From Betaproteobacteria bacterium (GTDB lineage: Bacteria > Pseudomonadota > Gammaproteobacteria > Burkholderiales > Casimicrobiaceae), in assembly GCA_016192065.1 (NCBI GenBank), contig JACPUX010000049.1, forward strand, positions 1 to 64,000: a stretch of DNA of 64,000 bases. The letters are read 5' to 3'. The notes beneath the pieces were generated by a model. The model made no database searches. It was not told where the DNA came from and saw only the letters and a program-made list of their open reading frames with translations. The position numbers and the translations under genes were made by a program. Shown in pieces: positions 61,755 to 64,000 of the stretch (position 1 is the first letter of the stretch; each line of letters opens with the position of its first letter).

Positions 61755-61897
61755 GGCGCCGGGGCGACGAGGACAAGTGACCTTGGAGCATACCAGAGCC
61801 CAAGTCGCGCCTACACCGATGCGGAAGCCTACTCGGCTGCTGCGCCTCGATGCCTGATGCATAATGCCCGCCTCATCAATGCCGCATGGAGAGCGCG

Positions 61898-62374
61898 ATG
61901 GAATGGTGGTGGCTGGGCGTGTTGTTGTTGGTTGGCACTGGGTTCGCGGGGCTGATCCTGCCGGTGCTTCCGGGCTTGCTCTTGATCTTCGCGGGATTAT
62001 GGCTGGGTGCCTGGATCGACGGGTTCGAACGAGTCGGTGTCACCACCGTGGTGGTCCTTGGCGTACTGGGGGCGGTGGGCTGGATCATCGATTTCGTCGC
62101 CGGGCTGTTGGGGGCCAAGGCCGTCGGTGCCAGCGGCGCGGCACTGGCGGGCGCGGCGCTGGGCGCGGTGCTGGGGCTCTTCGCCGGTTTGCCCGGGCTC
62201 ATCCTCGGGCCGGTGATCGGCGCCGCGGCCGGTGAGTTGATCGCGCGTCAGAACGCCCGGCGCGCCGCGGTGGTCGGGGTGGCCGCGGGCCTGGGCTTCG
62301 TGCTGGCCTTGGCGCTCAAGATCGGTCTGGCGTTTGCGATGGTCGGAGTATTCGCCTTCGCTTGGGCGGTCTGA
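61898..62374 (+). CDS. DUF456 membrane protein
   Basis: 158 residues and four or five transmembrane helices, rich in Gly and Ala: FAGLILPVLPGLLLIFAGLWL, GWIIDFVAGLLGAKAVGAS and FAGLPGLILGPVIGAAAGEL match DUF456. Function unknown. GGAGAG precedes the ATG used; an ATG four codons upstream is the alternative. CATAAT near 61860 could be its -10 box. Confidence 0.8.
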   Translation: MEWWWLGVLLLVGTGFAGLILPVLPGLLLIFAGLWLGAWIDGFERVGVTTVVVLGVLGAVGWIIDFVAGLLGAKAVGASGAALAGAALGAVLGLFAGLPGLILGPVIGAAAGELIARQNARRAAVVGVAAGLGFVLALALKIGLAFAMVGVFAFAWAV

Positions 62375-62413
62375 ACCCGCCGGGCCACGCTCAAGGGGCC
62401 ACTACGCGCTTCC

Positions 62414-63727
62414 CTACTCGAGTAGCGCGAGTTGGGTGCGCGCCAACGGCGGATTCTGGGCGAAATAGCGCTTCACCCCGCCGAGTATCGAACCGGCGAG
62501 TTGCGTTTGATACTTGTCGTCGCGCAGGCGTTTCTCTTCTTCCGGGTTGGAAATGAAGGCTGTTTCGACCAGGATCGAGGGTACGTCGGGCGCCTTGAGC
62601 ACGGCGAAGCCGGCTTGTTCGACATAGGCTTTGTGCAGGGTGTTCAGTTCACCAATTTCCGACAAGACTTCGCGTCCGAGCTTGAGGCTGTCGCTGATGG
62701 TCGCGGTCTGCGACAAGTCGAGCAGGGTGCGCGCAAGGAAGGGGTCCTTGACATCGAGATTGACGCCACCAATCAGGTCCGCCTGATTTTCGCGCTGCGC
62801 CAGCCAACTGGCCGCGGCACTGGTGGCCCCGTTTTCCGAGAGCGCGAACACCGAGGCCCCGCGCGCGCTTTTTTTCGGGAAAGCGTCGGCGTGAATGGAG
62901 ATGAACAGGTCGGCACGCAGGCGGCGCGCCTTTTCCACCCGCGCGGTGAGCGGCACGAAGTAGTCGCCGTCGCGCGTGAGCACCACCCGATAGTTGGCCT
63001 CGCGTTCAATCTGCGCCTTGAGTTTGTTGGCGACCGCGAGGGTGATGTTCTTCTCGTAAGTACCCTTACGCCCGACGGCACCTGGATCCTCGCCGCCGTG
63101 CCCCGGGTCGAGCACCACGATGATCGGGCGCTTGCCGCGCCCTTTGGCGCTGTTGGCGCCACGACCCTTGCCGCCATCGTCTTCGCGCCCTGCTAGCGCG
63201 AGCGCCGCCTCCTTGCGCTCGTGCTGTTCCAGCAGGCTCAGCATGGGGTCCGGCGCTTCAGTGGGATAGAGATCGAGCACCAGGCGGTGACCATAGTCGC
63301 CCACCGGCTTGAGCGTGAACACTTGCGGATTCATTTCGGCGCGCAAGTCGAGCACGATGCGCACTACCCCGGGCTTGTTCTTGGCCACCCGCACCGCAAT
63401 TACGTGCGGATCGGTGCCCAAAACGCGGCTGGCCAATTGCAGCAGCTCCGGAGCGAGTTCCACGCCCTCGAGGTCGAGGACCAGGCGCTCGGGGCTCTTC
63501 ACCGCAAGTACTTGGTAGGCGAGTGGCGCACTGCTCTCCAGGGTCAAGCGGGTGTATTCGCGGGCCGGCCAGAGCCGGGCCGATTGAACCTGCGGCGCGG
63601 CGTTCGCCCAGGCCAGGCCCGGCACCAGCGCCGGCAGCGCCGGCACCGTCAACCATTGGCAAAAGCGGCGGCGCTCCAGATTCAGGCCGGTAAGGCGGGG
63701 GGCACACGGGCGAAGCAATCGAGGCAT
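62414..63727 (-). CDS. amiC: N-acetylmuramoyl-L-alanine amidase AmiC
   Basis: 437 residues. Twin-arginine-like signal near residue 19 (ERRRFCQWLTVPALPAL), AMIN domain at about 45-155 (peptidoglycan/septum targeting) and a C-terminal Amidase_3 zinc domain with VLDPGHGGEDPGAVG, the catalytic His in FISIHADAF and the Glu in ILVETAFISNPEEE. Cleaves the peptide stem from glycan during daughter-cell separation. The start overlaps the tsaE gene by 46 bp; GAGG lies upstream of the ATG. tsaE-amiC is a common pairing. Confidence 0.93.
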   Translation of the reverse strand: MPRLLRPCAPRLTGLNLERRRFCQWLTVPALPALVPGLAWANAAPQVQSARLWPAREYTRLTLESSAPLAYQVLAVKSPERLVLDLEGVELAPELLQLASRVLGTDPHVIAVRVAKNKPGVVRIVLDLRAEMNPQVFTLKPVGDYGHRLVLDLYPTEAPDPMLSLLEQHERKEAALALAGREDDGGKGRGANSAKGRGKRPIIVVLDPGHGGEDPGAVGRKGTYEKNITLAVANKLKAQIEREANYRVVLTRDGDYFVPLTARVEKARRLRADLFISIHADAFPKKSARGASVFALSENGATSAAASWLAQRENQADLIGGVNLDVKDPFLARTLLDLSQTATISDSLKLGREVLSEIGELNTLHKAYVEQAGFAVLKAPDVPSILVETAFISNPEEEKRLRDDKYQTQLAGSILGGVKRYFAQNPPLARTQLALLE

Positions 63728-64000
63728 TGTTCACCGTCCTCGCTGTACGCGGAAAGGCGCGCCAGGCGGCCGTCTTCGCGATGATCCAGGTGAACGTGCA
63801 GAGCCAGGGCCGGCATCAGCCCGGCGGCTTTTTCCGGCCATTCGACCAGGCAAATCGCCTGCTTGTTGAAGTATTCCCGAAAGCCCGAGGATGACCATTC
63901 TTCCGGATCAGTGAGCCGATAAAAATCAAAGTGATATAAGTATAAGCTCGAAACTTCGTAAACTTCAAGCAGAGTATAGCTGGGGCTCTTGATTCGCCCC
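63682..64000 (-). CDS. tsaE: tRNA threonylcarbamoyladenosine biosynthesis protein TsaE, 5' end outside window
   Basis: 105 codons of the C-terminal two-thirds are visible (minus strand). IKSPSYTLLEVYEV matches the family's SPTYTLV motif, YHFDFYRLTDPEEW the D-Y-R switch region and ICLVEWPEKAAGLMPA the C-terminal part. TsaE is the ATPase that drives t6A37 formation by TsaBD. The P-loop is beyond the right edge. A patch at about 63915-63975 is AT-rich with two TTA leucine codons, unlike the rest of the gene. Confidence 0.92.
   Translation of the reverse strand, partial: GRIKSPSYTLLEVYEVSSLYLYHFDFYRLTDPEEWSSSGFREYFNKQAICLVEWPEKAAGLMPALALHVHLDHREDGRLARLSAYSEDGEQCLDCFARVPPALPA

Noticed and set aside
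1-64000. tRNA, rRNA or riboswitch
   Set aside because: No cloverleaf-like or known riboswitch core was recognised by eye; short or divergent RNAs could have been missed.

Overview
The window looks like chromosomal DNA from a G+C-rich betaproteobacterium (roughly two-thirds G+C by eye). The evidence is gene order and family content: leuS-lptE-holA, mltG-tmk-holB-pilZ-tatD, a gspGHIJKLMN block, a periplasmic 3-hydroxybutyrate-oligomer hydrolase, TRAP and LivJ-type binding proteins, DUF5648-type repeats and exosortase H. I cannot name a genus. I saw no rRNA, tRNA, CRISPR array, transposase, integrase or phage gene.

Layout. 1-6.2 kb: a TPMT-type methyltransferase running off the left edge, an NlpC/P60 hydrolase, then on the minus strand mltG-tmk-holB-pilZ-tatD-ankyrin. 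6.3-12.7 kb: a tightly overlapped type II secretion operon, gspG to gspN, ending in a DUF1624 membrane protein; gspC, D, E and F are not here. 12.7-18 kb: molybdate transporter modABC followed by a two-subunit molybdenum hydroxylase of the isoquinoline 1-oxidoreductase type. 18-22.3 kb: three related LivJ-like binding proteins, one with a large internal deletion, interrupted by nudC. 22.4-26.4 kb: FkbM methyltransferase, a pcaF-like thiolase, a thioredoxin-like protein, a small zinc ribbon and a GST. 26.4-29.7 kb: a compact lysine-catabolism locus (aldehyde dehydrogenase of the ALDH7 type plus a lysine-6-dehydrogenase-like enzyme) divergent from an Lrp-type regulator with repeated half-sites between them. 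29.7-38 kb: diguanylate cyclase, YkgJ-type protein, 3-hydroxyacyl-CoA dehydrogenase, a TRAP transporter, GNAT, rsmE and DUF1697. 37.4-41.6 kb: leuS-lptE-holA. 41.7-50.5 kb: a FecR-SPOR protein, a LysE exporter, a 7TM diguanylate cyclase, an AEC transporter, hslU (without hslV beside it) and the oligomer hydrolase. 50.8-57.5 kb: sodC, fabI, a phytoene-desaturase-like oxidoreductase, an acyltransferase, EamA and DedA. 57.6-61 kb: exosortase H with its membrane partner and a secreted beta-helix protein. 61-64 kb: LysE, DUF456, amiC and the 3' part of tsaE.

Two repeat families stand out. The first is a unit of about 111 bp (37 codons) found at 1-112, 4361-4618 and 9322-9513. In all three places it is read in the same frame and sits at the 5' end of a gene; the two complete sites begin exactly at an ATGA stop/start overlap. 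It gives HolB an N-terminal extension of about 86 residues, and it forms a 76-codon mini-ORF wedged between gspK and gspL. The second is a MITE-like element of about 95-115 bp with ends GGAAACGCTGAT / ATCAGCGTTTCC, in five intergenic gaps between 42.5 and 59 kb.

Functional links supported by position: Mo uptake beside a Mo enzyme; two consecutive steps of lysine breakdown beside a likely dedicated regulator; a pseudopilus assembly block; and a sortase-like protein-processing pair.
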